DNA from: Odobenus rosmarus divergens
Taxonomy: Eukaryota; Chordata; Mammalia; Carnivora; Odobenidae
Assembly: GCF_000321225.1 (NCBI RefSeq)
Contig: NW_004450664.1
Span: forward strand, 1,749,491 to 1,813,490
Direction of reading: 5' to 3'
DNA: 64,000 nt
The position numbers were made by a program, and so were the translations under genes. Positions 1 through 10,384 of the stretch are shown here, in pieces; positions within the stretch are counted from its first letter, which is position 1, and the number at the start of each line of letters is the position of its first letter. A model generated the notes under the pieces. That model did no database searches. It saw nothing but the letters and a program-made list of their open reading frames with translations, and was not told the origin of the DNA.

Positions 1-113
1 ATCTCCTGTTGAGTTCGTAGGTGTTCAGAATGGTTTGATCCCTATTCAGCTGGATTCCTGAGACCAGACGAAATCCAGGTCTCCTACTCCTCCGCCATCT
101 TGCTCTGCTCCCC
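1..113 (-). mobile_element. L1 retrotransposon, 5' leader portion, continues off the left edge
   Basis: Read on the minus strand, this begins with a G-rich stretch and then the motif AAGATGGCGGAGGAGTAGG, which is typical of the leader just upstream of ORF1 in carnivoran L1 elements, followed by AACACCTACGAACTCAACAG-like sequence. The minus-strand 5' boundary is near base 113; the rest of the element would lie to the left of the window. Because the leader is present, this copy is not the usual 3'-only stub and could be near full length, but that cannot be seen here. Confidence 0.7.
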
Positions 114-562
114 AAACGTCACACTTCTAAAGTCTGAGTCTAGAAACATAAAGAAAAGTGTGTGTTTGTTCAAAAGAATATATTTCTCGATCGAATAAAT
201 CGACTTTTCTAAGGGGTGCCAAGAAAATTTTTGTGCCGGCATACTTATATGTCACAATTAGCATTTTTGCTCCAGCCTGCACCTTTTTGGGCTATTTTGC
301 TCTTGTTCGTGTGATTAAATTACAGCAGCAGGACCAAGGTGACGCTAACACTGAGCTCTCAGGATGGTGGGGCACCCGCCCCCTGGAAGGGGGTTCACTA
401 CAGCAGGAGAACAGCTTCCCTGAGCTCCTTGCTGGGCCAGGGGCTAACCTTCTACTTGATGGGTGGCAGTGAGGTCTTCAGCGTCATGAGCGAGCGGTCA
501 CAGGTGGCAGGGGTGGGAAGGTCGCTTGGGAACTGGGGGCTGTGGGTATTTGTCATTTGGCA
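114..562. other. Unassigned single-copy-looking sequence
   Basis: No recognisable repeat, exon or RNA gene. Bases 180-250 are AT-rich yet hold several CpGs. Short open frames here match no family that I know. Confidence 0.4.
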
Positions 563-840
563 TCTGAGTCCGTTCAGGTGACTGTAACAAAAATACCACA
601 GGCAGGGCTCAAATGACAGACATTTATTTCTCACCGTTTGGGAGGTTGGAAGGCCAACGTCAAGGTGCTGGCAGATTGGGTGGCTGGTGAGGGCCCGCTA
701 GCCAGTGTGTGGACAGGTGTCTTCTCATTGCATCCTCTTGTGGTGGAGAGATGGCACTGTGGTCTCCTCACCCCTAATAAGGGCACTGATCCCACTCCGG
801 AGGGCTCCACCCTCACGTCCTAGCCACCATGGGCCTCAGT
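563..840 (-). mobile_element. MLT1-like LTR (ERVL-MaLR), partial
   Basis: The plus strand shows the reverse complement of an MLT1-type LTR: a GTAACAAAAATACCACAG terminal segment, TTTATTTCTCACCGTTTGG, a GTGAGGGCCCGC block, AAGGGCACTGATCCCA, and GAGGGCTCCACCCTCA. These occur in the right order. The 5' part of the LTR (right side here) is lost near 840. It is a non-coding fossil; sub-family assignment is uncertain. Confidence 0.75.
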
Positions 841-1404
841 GATGGTGACCACTGAGGGCAGCGTGGGCTCTGCCCTGCTTGGCTCCATCCTCAGCCAAAC
901 TCTGACCCCTCCGACCCAGATCCAGCATGGGTCAAAGTCTGTTATCCACAGAAGGTACGAGAACGTCATGCTAGTCATTCATGATGCTCTTCTTTTTATA
1001 ACAATGCTATTTTTTAGCCCAAATGGCTCAGGATAGCAAATGGTAGACATTTTTAAAAAAACTATATTTCTTTAAATAAATAGCCAGATATATTTATTTC
1101 TTGAGTTCAATTTGCTGCCTTGCTCGCTACCTTTGGAGTTACCCCCCCAGACTCTGAAGTCCTGCCTGTGTTCTGCATTGTGCTTCTTGTACCAGCAGAT
1201 GCTGTGATGAGAACCGGGATGGGAGATGCACCAGGGGGAGCGAGCCAGACTACCTGCAGGTGTGAGGAGAAGACACATGGCCGCTGGGCATCTTTTCCCA
1301 CTTGTCAGTGCCTTGGCTGGCCGCCGATGTCTGTGACGGGTCCAAGCTGAATGCCCCAGTGGACAACCTCGGCATGGCTTGCCTCCTGTATCCCTCCTCC
1401 CCGC
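841..1404. other. Unassigned sequence
   Basis: AT-rich around 1040-1110, otherwise mixed composition. No repeat family or exon recognised. Confidence 0.35.
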
Positions 1405-1721
1405 CATCCCAAACTTCTAGATTTTTTTCTCATTGTGGTAAAACATGCCTAATGTAAAATTTTAAATGTACAATTCAGTAGAATTAAACGCATTCACGTT
1501 GTTGTGCAGAACATTTTCATCTTCTCAGACCAAAACTCTGTCCCCTTAAACACTAGCTCCCGTTTCCCCTTGCCCCAACTCCTGGTGACCATTGTTCTAC
1601 ATTCTGTAGCAGAGTTCCTTGTTTTAGGTGCCTCGTGTACATGGGATCACACAGCGTTTGTCCTTTTGTGTCTGGCTTACTCCACTTAGCATATTGTCCT
1701 CAAGGTTCGTCCATGTCCTGG
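1405..1721 (-). mobile_element. Old mammalian L1 (L1M-type) 3' region fragment
   Basis: Contains the antisense pattern common to L1M 3' ends: a stretch of TGGTAAAACATGCC, TTTAAATGTACAATTCAG, a block ending in CTCCTGGTGACCATTGTTCTAC, then ATGGGATCACACAG and the TTACTCCACTTAGCATA motif. It is heavily diverged and carries no intact frame. Confidence 0.7.
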
Positions 1722-1749
1722 CAGGTGTCAGGTGTCAGGTGTCAGGTGT
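1722..1749. repeat. Tandem CAGGTGT x4
   Basis: Four perfect 7-bp units sit at the edge of the old L1 piece. Confidence 0.95.
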
Positions 1750-2026
1750 TCATTTGGGTGTGACCCTCCCTGTGTTTTTACTCTTCCTTACCCCTGCAGT
1801 AACCACAGCCCTCCAGACACTGAAGGCTGAGTTCACAGACAGAGCTCAGCCTTGATATCAAACAAAACTTACAACAAAGCTAATCAAACATGTAATTAAT
1901 TATGTGCACCATGGTTATTGTGCTGCTTGGTAATTAGACATGAACGATAAGCAGCTCATAAGTGACTATAATGAGTTTTACTTTGATATGGAGCACCCAA
2001 GCATTTCCGGAGTGAGTAGAGAATGC

Positions 2027-2029
<3 letters not shown>

Positions 2030-2070
<41 letters not shown>
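2030..2070. repeat. (TG)n microsatellite
   Basis: About 20 uninterrupted TG dinucleotides; likely polymorphic. Confidence 0.97.
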
Positions 2071-2071
<1 letters not shown>

Positions 2072-3180
2072 GATGCAAGAAGAGAGGATGGGAAAGGGTC
2101 CTTTGGAGAGGTGAGGTGGGGAGTCAACGAATGAATGGACAAGAGAGTTGTGACCCTGTCCTGGCCCCGAATTGGGAGGGACAGGAACTGTTCCTTATGA
2201 GGACTCAGCCACAGCTTTAATTTCTTTCTCCAACCTTCCACCGGCCCTCTCCTTGGTTGTACACCCCCTGAGAACAGGAAAGCAATTTCCTGTTCTCTTT
2301 CTTTCTTTTTTCTTCTTGTTCCCGCCCCTGACTGGTGAGAGGGAAGTGGGGGCTGTAAATGCTGATGGTATAGGGTGAATGGCAGGATAAAAAGCCTCCC
2401 AGCTTAAAGATTGCTCTGTGCAGTTGCCTAAAACTCTAGCCACTGATTTAGCCGACGCCTCTGCCGGGGAGCCTCAGAGTAAATTACGGGACATCCCAAA
2501 ACTGTATTCCCAACTGGAGGGCTGAGGAGTTACTGCGTGGGGTCCAAACATTGTCTCACTTTGAATAATTACATTGCTTATATTTACTTAAATTAAAAAG
2601 CATGCACAAGGATGCTTGGAGACCAGTAAACTATCAATTTAAAGTATTTATTAAATCCACAGCCCTTTAACGATATGTATTCTTTAATCAGCAGAAGAGC
2701 ACAATTACTATCCTGAGGCGTTCTTGCAATTCCAACGGGGTCTGTGTTTTGAACCTCCTATTTTCTTCCTGTTGAGGCCATTTGCTCTGGTCAAACCCAG
2801 CTACCCTCTGCTCCCTGAACATCCTATTCACTGCCCCTTCCAGCCCTTTGCTCTCATTTTATTTTATCTTTGATCTTATTTTTTATTTTTTTTGTTAGTT
2901 TGACTTTCCAGGCATTTCCAGGAGGTGCATCCCGAACAATAGTGCAGGTGTTTACCATCTCCCGTGAAGCTCTCCGTACTCCGCAGCCGGAAACACTGCT
3001 CCTTTCCTGTACTCACAGAGCATGTGGTTTCTCATTTTTGAGTACTTAATACACTTTGTCCTAGGGTTTGGTGATTTGTGTGTGACCTTCTCACCCACAG
3101 GTAGTAACCGCCTCCTTAGCTTATTCGGTTCATTTTTAGAGCCTCTGCAGACCTTGCATGCAAAATTATCTCAATGAATT
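2071..3180. other. Unassigned, AT-rich, possible conserved stretch
   Basis: Pyrimidine-rich at 2296-2318. From about 2550 to 2720 the sequence is AT-rich, unique-looking and holds several TAAT/ATTA cores; an A/T low-complexity run lies at 2855-2900. No exon or known repeat was recognised. Confidence 0.3.
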
Positions 3181-3272
3181 AAAAATTTTTTTTTTTACTT
3201 AAATTCAATTTAATTAACACATACTGTATTATTAGTTTCAGAGGTACAGTGTAGTGATTCATCAGTTGCAGA
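3181..3272 (-). mobile_element. Very short L1 3'-end insertion
   Basis: Antisense of a carnivoran L1 3' UTR end: T-run, then TTAAATTCAATTTAATTAAC, TTATTAGTTTCAGAGGTACA and TTCATCAGTTGCA. The repeated CAATGAAT flanking it (about 3172-3179 and 3273-3280) fits a target-site duplication. About 90 bp of L1 remain. Confidence 0.7.
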
Positions 3273-3455
3273 CAATGAATGTTTTTGATGTTGGATGGAA
3301 ATGTCAGCAAATAAGACTAAAGAGGTAGCCAATTGTTGTGAACTGTTATTGGATAAAGCTTTGAAACCTATTGATTAAACCAATTCATTAATGGAGAGTC
3401 TGCTCTAAGCCTCTAAACCTTTCTTACCACCCTTATTCTAATGAAGGACTAAGCA

Positions 3456-3663
3456 GTTTTTTTATTTTTTATTTTATTTTTTAAAGATTTTATTTATTTG
3501 ACAGAGGTAGAGAGCACAAGTAGGCAGAGCGGCAGGCAGAGAGAGAGGGAGAAGTAGGCTCTCTGCTGAGCAGGGAGCCGGATGGGGGCTCGATCCCAGG
3601 ACCCCAGGATCATGACCTGAGCCGAAGGCAGCCACTTAACTGACTGAGCCACCCAGGCACCCC
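3456..3663 (-). mobile_element. CAN-SINE (SINEC), left copy of a pair
   Basis: Minus-strand SINE: T-rich tail complement on the left, AAAGATTTTATTTATTTGAC, a GAGAGAGGGAGAAG block, CTCGATCCCAGGACC (B-box complement), and the tRNA-like head complement GACTGAGCCACCCAGGCACC at the right end. It abuts a second SINE in the same orientation. The 11-bp repeat AGGACTAAGCA lies at 3445-3455 on its left and at 3845-3855 beyond the second copy. Confidence 0.93.
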
Positions 3664-3844
3664 ATTAATGATTTTATTTATTTACGTGAGAGAGAGAGAG
3701 AGCACATGAAAGGGGGGAGTGTCAGAGGGAGAAGCAGACTCCCTGCCAAGCAGGGAGCCTGATGCGGCACTCCACCCAGGGACTCCAGGATCATGACCTG
3801 AGCTGAAGGCAGTAGCTTAACCAACTGAGCCACCCAGGCGTCCC
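3664..3844 (-). mobile_element. CAN-SINE (SINEC), right copy of a pair
   Basis: Same layout and orientation as the left copy: GATTTTATTTATTTACG tail side, purine-rich middle, and GAGCCACCCAGGCGTCCC head complement at the right. It is more diverged from the usual head than the left copy. The outer target-site duplication at 3445-3455 and 3845-3855 encloses both elements. Confidence 0.92.
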
Positions 3845-3989
3845 AGGACTAAGCATTTCTGTGTGTTCTACCCCCAAGGATTCGGCTCTGTATTGGTAAT
3901 AGTTGGTGCTGAAGGGTTCATCAGAGTGACTTCAAGTCGAGATGGCAGATTGAGCTGACACAGGAAATGTCCTCTTGCGTTTCGCGTGT

Positions 3990-4030
3990 ACGTGCGCACA
4001 CACACACACACGCGTGCACGCACGCACGTG
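3990..4030. repeat. (CA)n/(CG) mixed microsatellite
   Basis: A CA run followed by CGTGCACGCACGCACGTG: alternating purine-pyrimidine and therefore Z-DNA-prone. Confidence 0.9.
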
Positions 4031-4639
4031 TACAGAAATCACTGGCAGAGTTTTATATATAGCACTGGGCTTGGCAGCAAGAAAGAGAAATCTTCAGGTT
4101 CCACACAAAAGGAGGAAACTCAGAATCAGAGTGTTGCCAGTCTTCTGGGGATGGATCTCAACACCTGCACAGACAGGGAGCTGGGGGCCCCATGCAGGTG
4201 TGCACAGGACTAGGAGCTGGGGCAGAGCTAGCTGCATGAAGCCCCAGGTCACGTAGGGCTGCCCTCTACGTGAAATCGCAAAAACTTGTGTACTTGGGGA
4301 AGCTGCATGAAACCTGCCATTTGGTGGAGTCATGGGTGGAAAAGAAACTCTGTTCTTCACTGTGTTCTGGGATCGGGATCTGGATTCACATTACCTACAT
4401 GGATCCTATACTGGTCCTGGATGGGTAAGCCTCTTGGTAGAGGCAAACATATTCTCCTCCACATGGATGTTTCCATATATTGGGGTGCTTATGGCACCCA
4501 GAGAGAACAGTCAACATTGAATATGAGTTTAAATAAATAGCTAAAGACAAATAAGGAAATAAACTATTTTTAACAAGAAAGAATCAGTGGGAATATAAGA
4601 AGATCTGCACTCCAGGAACCAGAAGACACCGAATCTTCA
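4031..4639. other. Unassigned sequence
   Basis: Mixed composition grading into the A-rich L1-like tract to the right. No exon or family was recognised. Confidence 0.3.
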
Positions 4640-6080
4640 TAATACATACTTAAAATGATAAAAGAAAGAATGAAACCTTAAAACAAGATCCTCATATTAT
4701 AAAACACAATAGGCTTACCTTAAAAATAACCAAAAAGGAATCCTAGAAACAAAGAATCTTAATGGTAAAAATGCTCACGGAGAGGAGACAGTTACACTAA
4801 GCAATGAATACTAGCTGTAGGGGGTAGGCATACAGTACAGGACGGATGGGAGGAAATCATCCCTAATGTCGCACACAGAGATAAAAAGTTACAAAGATGC
4901 AGAGAAGAGGATACAAAGAAATCTTTGGCTAACAAGAGTTCCACAGGAAATGAATAAAAAGAAGAGGGAGAAGAAAGACTTGAAAAGATAATTGCTGAGT
5001 ATTTTCTAGAATGGAAGAAATACCTGAATTATAAACTGATGAAGCACGGTGAGTCCAGAATTAGATAAATAAAAACAATCCATGCCTAACTACATCATGG
5101 TAACATCATAGATCATCAAAGAGAAGAGAAATAATTAAAAAGACTTCTATAAAGGAAAAACAATTAGATTGTAAGCAGAATTCTTATTAGCAACACAAGA
5201 TGGTAGAAAAAAAGAATACTTTTAAAGTGCCGAATGATAACATCTTTCAATTAGAATTTTATGCTCAGCTAGCCTATCATTTAAGAACGGGGCAAATAAA
5301 AATCAAGACATTTTCAGATATGTCAACAACAGTTTGTCTTTCATAAATTCTTGCTGAAAAAACCACTGGAGGACGTACATCAACAGAGCAATGATCCAGA
5401 TGGAAAGAGTGGGGTGCATAAAAACAGTAGGAAACAACGTGAAACATGTAAAAATATAATTGAGCATTTTTAAAAAGAATAATTTGGGAATAAAAAGGTA
5501 GTATTAAAGTAATGAATAAAATCCATGGTAGGTAAGAAGCAGGAGATTGAAACGAATGGGTTCTAAGGCATTTGTATTTTGGGGAAAGCTACATTTATTG
5601 GTTCTTGTTAGACTGTGTTCAGTATGCACATAAGGGAACCACAGACAGAATGGAATAGAATGTATACTTTCTAAACATCTGAACAAAAGTAGAGGAACAA
5701 AAGAAAAGTCATTCAACTCAGGGCAGGAAAAGAGGAATAAAATAAGCATGGCACCAAATATTCAAACCTTGCAATAAAAATAAAAAGATTTAATTCACTT
5801 ATTAAAAGCATGCACATGGTGAATTATCAGGCAGCAATAAAAAGGTGTGAGCTGGGTCGGCATGTATCAAATTGTGAGGTGATACATACAGTTGCCAAAA
5901 CTTATATAAGTTCAAAAAGCACCCAAAGAAATATAGATAGTAAAAATATGAGAAATGGACTAGAAAGATACACAAATTCATCATGGTAACTACCCCTGGG
6001 GAGGGAGTGAGAAGAATAGGATGAAGAAGCGGGAGAAGAAAAATTTATGCGTATTCTGTTTTTACACAAAATAGTCTCAT
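4640..6080 (+). mobile_element. Old L1/HAL1-like element, plus strand, 3' half
   Basis: A long A-rich tract resembling the sense strand of old L1/HAL1 elements. Around 5080-5330 it keeps the order: a TACATCATGGTAACATCATA block, AAAGAGAAGAGAAATAATTAAAA, AACATCTTTCAATTAGAATTTTATGCTCAGC, and AAGACATTTTCAGATATG. At 5960-6010 comes GGTAACTACCCCTGGGGAGGG, a typical L1 3'-UTR motif. There are many stops and no usable frame. Exact boundaries and family are uncertain; part of 5560-5770 could be something else. Confidence 0.55.
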
Positions 6081-6229
6081 GTGAAAATGAAAAAATTAAT
6101 TAGCTTAATTAAGCCTGGCTGTTTTGCTAGTTGTCTTCCAAGGGTATATTATGTTTTTATTCAGTTAAATTCCATTATCTCCAAAGGCCAATTAGTTAGG
6201 TGATTTTACCGATGAAAACTCAGGGATCA

Positions 6230-7400
6230 TGGCCGGCCAGAGAGAGGGGTTGTTTTGGCAGGAAACCTTCCAGTGGCTTGGTGGGGAAGTGGATGGGCTC
6301 CCACGGAAGGAGCCTTGGGACGACTCGTCGCGGAGCAGGTAATGCTGTCCCACCGCCCAGGGGAAAGAGGCGAAAGCGTCATGGCCAACAATGGCGGCAT
6401 CTGGAGGACACGGTGGAGATCACAGCTCGGCATCGTCCCTCAGTGCCCCCCGGGCAGCTACCTTGCTGCCTGCGAATAGCGAGGGCATCGCACACATCTG
6501 CCCCTGTCCCAACACGCGGGGCGTGCGCGGACTCACGCGGGGCTCACAGCCACCTGCCAGGATGGGGCTCTGAGTAGGCCCGTTTTGCATATGTGAGGAA
6601 ACAAATGTAAGGAGGGTCATGCGCCCAGGGTCACGAGGTGAGAAGGGGCTGAGGGGGGATTCGAGGCGTGAGCAAGGCAGTGGAGCGAAGGGGAGATTCA
6701 AAAGGCGCCGCGGAAGTAAGAAGGGAGGAGCGCCGAGGCGGGGGAGGCCTTCGCCATCCTTGGCCCTGGCTGGGAACTGGCCCTGGGTCTGGAGACCAAT
6801 AGCCCGTTTCATGCTGTTCATTTTGTTCTGTCTTTGAGCCTATGACGAGACCCTCCCCGGCCCAGACAGGAGCCCTGTCTGCCTTTGTTACTGCTCTTCT
6901 CAGGCACGTTCTTCTCTCTCCGTGAAAGGGACTAGAATGACCCAGAGGGGGGAGGCTGAGCGCCGCCCCCACCGCGGGAGCTGCTGGTGGCCGCTTCTAC
7001 CCGGGGGAGGGGGGCCGAGCAGGCTTTGCGGAGCCGCACCTGCAAGGGGCCGTGGGCCGCGGCCTGACCCTGAGCCCCCTCGCCCTGCCCTGTGGGAGGG
7101 AAAACGCTCTGTCACAAGGGCAGGGGCAGATCAGCCGAGATCCACCTCGGGGGGCTGCGGGAGGGTTCAGTGAGGAGACCTACACAGAGCACAGCGCCCA
7201 GTGCGCGGTGGGCCCTCAGGTCCTGTCACTCCTGCTTGCCATTTTGTCAACGTCCAGTCTTCCTCTGTTTCTCCTCCTGGGCTGTGCCGTTCAGCCTGCG
7301 AGCCTTCCTGCGACCTGGCTTCCCTTCCAGCTCCCTGTACTGACGGTCTCCTTCCCTCCAGACCTCCAGCCGGCCGCCGCCCCGCTGACCCTCCTCCGCA
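6230..7400. promoter_or_regulatory. CpG-rich block (CpG-island-like)
   Basis: By eye the CpG density is far above the rest of the window: for example GACTCGTCGCGGAGC near 6320, ACACGCGGGGCGTGCGCGG near 6511, GGCGCCGCGGAAG near 6702, and GGCCGTGGGCCGCGG near 7047. GC content is high throughout. A YY1-like core AATGGCGGC is at 6390-6398 and Sp1-like GGCGGGGG is near 6738. Such blocks usually mark promoters or orphan CpG islands. No first exon can be defined here and no initiation site is claimed. Confidence 0.5.
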
Positions 7401-7680
7401 CACCCCTCCTGACCCTCCCCTGCCTGAGCCTGCCCCCCTGACCCTCCTCTGCACACTCCTGCCCTCCTGACCCTCCCCTGCCTGAGCCTGCCCCCCGACC
7501 CTCCTCCGCACACCCCTCCTGACCCTCCCCTGCCTATGCCTGTCCCCCTGACCCTCCCCTGCCTAAGCCTTCCCCCCTGACCCTCCCCTGCACACTCCTG
7601 CCCTCCCGACCCTTCTCTGGCTATGCCTGCCCTCCCTCCCCCCTCAGCCTACGCCCGCCCCCTTGACCCTCCCCTGCAGA
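7385..7680. repeat. C-rich minisatellite (CCCTCC-CTGCC-type units)
   Basis: Imperfect tandem units built from TGACCCTCCCCTGCCTGAGCC and a GCACACTCCTGCCC variant. A higher-order period of about 53-58 bp is visible in the first three repeats (starting near 7385, 7438 and 7496), shortening to about 29 bp to the right. The minus strand is rich in G-runs of three or more. It directly follows the CpG-rich block. Confidence 0.85.
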
Positions 7681-8225
7681 TGTCCCTTGGCGAGTCCCCC
7701 CGCTCCCCTCCCACCACGGAGCCCTCTGAGCTTCCCAGGCTCCAGCCGCCTCCTGCCTGCCCACTGACTGGGCTCACTTCCTTGCATTTGCTCCTGCCAT
7801 TTCCCATGTAGACGCGGCCCTTCTCAGATAAACATTAATCTCCCAGAAGCTTTCTGTGACTAGAAGCATCACTAGCTTAGTTGGCAGTGAGATGTCTGCC
7901 TTCGGTGGGGTTGGCAGCACCCTGAGAGGAGAGAGTCGGGGGGATGGAGCGGGGAGCAGGCCAAGGAGCTGGCACCAGGGGTCTGTTCCCAGCAACCACA
8001 TGGGAGGGGCAGGACTCTTGCCTTTGAAGTTGGGGACCTGGCAGAGCTGGATCTGGGCTCTTAAGGCAGGCGGCTCAGGATGGGGACAGACAGACACCCC
8101 TTCGCGGGCCTGTCAGAAGGGCAGGGGCGGATCAGCTGAGACCTGGCTGTGGATGCCAAGGCTCTGAGGCCAAACTGCCTTCTGTGGGTCCTGAGCATTC
8201 CTGGGGCCCCTGGGGACGGCACCCC
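7681..8225. other. Unassigned sequence, GC-moderate
   Basis: No repeat family or exon was recognised. Bases 8111-8141 resemble 7110-7140 at 28 of 31 positions. Confidence 0.35.
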
Positions 8226-8753
8226 TCTTTCTGTCGCTGCTGTGACAAGTTGCTCGGATGTATCGGTGTAAAAATACACGTTTATCATCTCATACTTCCT
8301 GCCAGTCAGAAGTTCAGCAGTTTCACCCCCTGCAGTCCCGTGTGACAGGGGGTCGGAACCCATTTTCAAGCTCCTTCCCGTTACCGGCTGAATTCCATTC
8401 CTGGGGTTGCAGAACTGAAGTCCCGTGTCCTTGCCGGCCTCCAGCGAGGGTCCACCCTCAGCTCTCAGACTTCTCTGTGCTCCTCGCAGAGGGGCACTAT
8501 GTCTCAGCATCAGCGACAGTGTGGTGCGTCCTTCTCGAGCGTGGAACCTCTCCGATTCCCGCCTGCCATGTCCCTCAACTCTAGCCAGGCAGAAGTCTCA
8601 CATGCCTACAGGGGACCTGCTCAGAGAATCCAGGATCATTTCCCTATTTTAAGGTCCATAACCTTAGCCACATCCTCACTAGGTAGCACATGCACGGTCT
8701 CCTGGGATTAGGGTGAGGACCTCTTTGTGGAGGGCCTTATTCTGGCTCTGCTC
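8226..8753 (-). mobile_element. MLT1-like LTR (ERVL-MaLR), near complete
   Basis: The plus strand shows the LTR reverse complement: GCTGCTGTGACAAGTTGC, TTTATCATCTCATACTTCC, a GTCAGAAGTTC block, then AATCCAGGATCATTTCCCTATTTTAAGG and GGATTAGGGTGAGGACCTC...GGGCCTTATTCTGGCT at the 5' end. The order and length (~530 bp) fit an MLT1D-type LTR. It is old and diverged. Confidence 0.75.
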
Positions 8754-9351
8754 AGCATTATGTGGCTCTAGCTGTAGTGATGATAGGGCCACGGGGCGGG
8801 AAGATCAAAGACCGTCATAACCCATTTAATCCATACTGATTTCCTCTCTACCCCATACTGCTCCATCTCTAGGGTCTAGGATTTATTTCATATTTGTCAA
8901 GGTGTCACTGTTCTCTCTTTGTCGACAGTGTGTATGTTTGATTCAGAGGCTGTGTCTAGAGGCTAGTGCGTCTAGTGTGCACGGAAGAGGAGTCATGTTG
9001 CAGGATATGATTTGAGGGACATGGCAAGGCTTCCCTCTCTCATGACCGTGGTGCCTGAGACCCCATTATTTAGAAATATTCCCCCGGGTTTACTAGTCAT
9101 TATAGCTTCCAGCAGTCTCTGTAAACATGCAAATTCTTCTTGGAAGGTTGAGGCGCATATCCAGGCCACTGACAAATCTTTGCTCGAGACGGCAAGCTGA
9201 GATGTCGACGCAGGGCTTTGAAGGAATAAAATCTAGGACAGGTTGGTTTTGAAAAGGCGAGAAGAGGGGAGGTTGAGGATGCCAAAGAGCTATCTGCCAA
9301 AGCCTGGCCACAGTTAGGTGTCAGTGGGCAGTGTGGGTCATGTGGGAATTT
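8754..9351. other. Unassigned sequence
   Basis: No family or exon was recognised between the two MLT1 LTRs. Confidence 0.35.
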
Positions 9352-9705
9352 TGTGGACTGAAGGTGTCCCCCCAAAGTCATATGTTGGAGCCCTAAGCCT
9401 CAGTGTGATGGAATTTGGAGCTGGGGCCTTTGGGAGGTAATTAGGTTTAGATGAGGTCATGAGGGTTGGGGCCCCCAGGATGGCATTAGTGGCCTTATAA
9501 GAAGAGGAAGCAACCAGAGTCCTCTCTCCACCATGTGAGGACGCAGGGAGAAGGTCGCTGTCTGCCAACCAGGAAGAGGGTCTCCCCAGAATCGGCCGGC
9601 ACCTTGATCTTGGACTCCCAGCCTCCAGACTGTGAGAAAGAAATGTCTATAGTTTAAGCCCCAGCCTGTGATAGTTTGAAGTAGCAGCCCACACTGACTA
9701 AGGCA
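9352..9705 (+). mobile_element. MLT1-like LTR (ERVL-MaLR), near full length
   Basis: Runs from TGTGGACTGAAGGTGTCCCC to CACTGACTAAGGCA with all landmark blocks in order: GGGGCCTTTGGGAGGTAATTAGG, GTCATGAGGGTTGGGGC, TGGCCTTATAAGAAG (a TATA-like box), CACCATGTGAGGACGCAG, CCTTGATCTTGGACTCCCAGCCTCCAGA. It is a solo LTR, with no internal region seen beside it. Confidence 0.88.
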
Positions 9706-9744
9706 GGAGATACTTTCAAAGTGAGCAACAATGTGCAAAGGGGG

Positions 9745-9995
9745 ATGGCGGGGTGGTCAGGCCACAGGCTCTGGTCAGACCTCCTGGGTTCGTATTGCCA
9801 CCTCGGCCTCCTACTGGCTCTCTGACTCTGGACAAATTCTTAAACCTTGTACTTTTATTTTTTTTTCTTAAATCTCTGAAATGAAGATACTAGGATCTTC
9901 CTCATAGGTAATTGTGAGTGTCCTGCACGTAAAATGCTTACGACGGTGTCTTCACGGGTAGCCTGTGCTCACTTAGGGTCACTATGATCATCCTT
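9745..9995 (+). mobile_element. MIR SINE
   Basis: Matches the MIR layout: CTCTGGTCAGACCTCCTGGGTTCG, CTACTGGCTCTCTGACTCTGGACAAATTCTTAAACC, then TCTGAAATGAAGATACTAGGATCTTCCTCATAGG. It is a diverged non-coding relic. Confidence 0.85.
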
Positions 9996-10049
9996 ATCAC
10001 TCTCTGTTAAATTCTTTCCTATTTACAACCGTAAATGCATGGGAGCTTG

Positions 10050-10200
10050 GGTGCCTTGCCCGGGAAGTTGATATTACCACCCTTACTTTACAGAAGGGGA
10101 AACAGAGTCTACATTTGCCTGAGGCCCCACAGAAGGCCTTCCACTGGCTTATGGCCCGGCCTTCCTCCCTGTTTCCAAGTATCCTCCGGGCACTGTCTGG
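10050..10200 (-). mobile_element. MIR SINE, reverse
   Basis: TTACCACCCTTACTTTACAGAAGGGGAAACAGAG followed by GCCCCACAGAAGG is the reverse complement of the MIR core. Confidence 0.7.
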
Positions 10201-10254
10201 TGGTTAGTCTTAGGAGCCAACGTGGCCCTGGCACCTGACTGATGGGCAGTGATG

Positions 10255-10375
10255 TAATCAAATGCTATTAACTGTTGCTGTGGAGGTATTTTTAGATGTA
10301 GTTCACATCTGCAATCAGTTGACTTTAAGTAAAGGAGATTTTCCTTTATGTTATGAGACCTGTAATGTGGGTGGG
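10255..10375 (+). mobile_element. ERVL/MLT2-like LTR fragment
   Basis: ATCTGCAATCAGTTGACTTTAAGTAAAGGAGATT followed by TAATGTGGGTGGGGCTCATC resembles the middle of MLT2-type LTRs. Short and diverged. Confidence 0.45.
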
Positions 10376-10384
10376 GCTCATCTC

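Noticed and set aside
6200..6577. 125-codon frame at the CpG-rich block as a first exon
   Set aside because: No domain, several overlapping open frames on both strands, and no clear start or splice donor; GC richness explains the openness.
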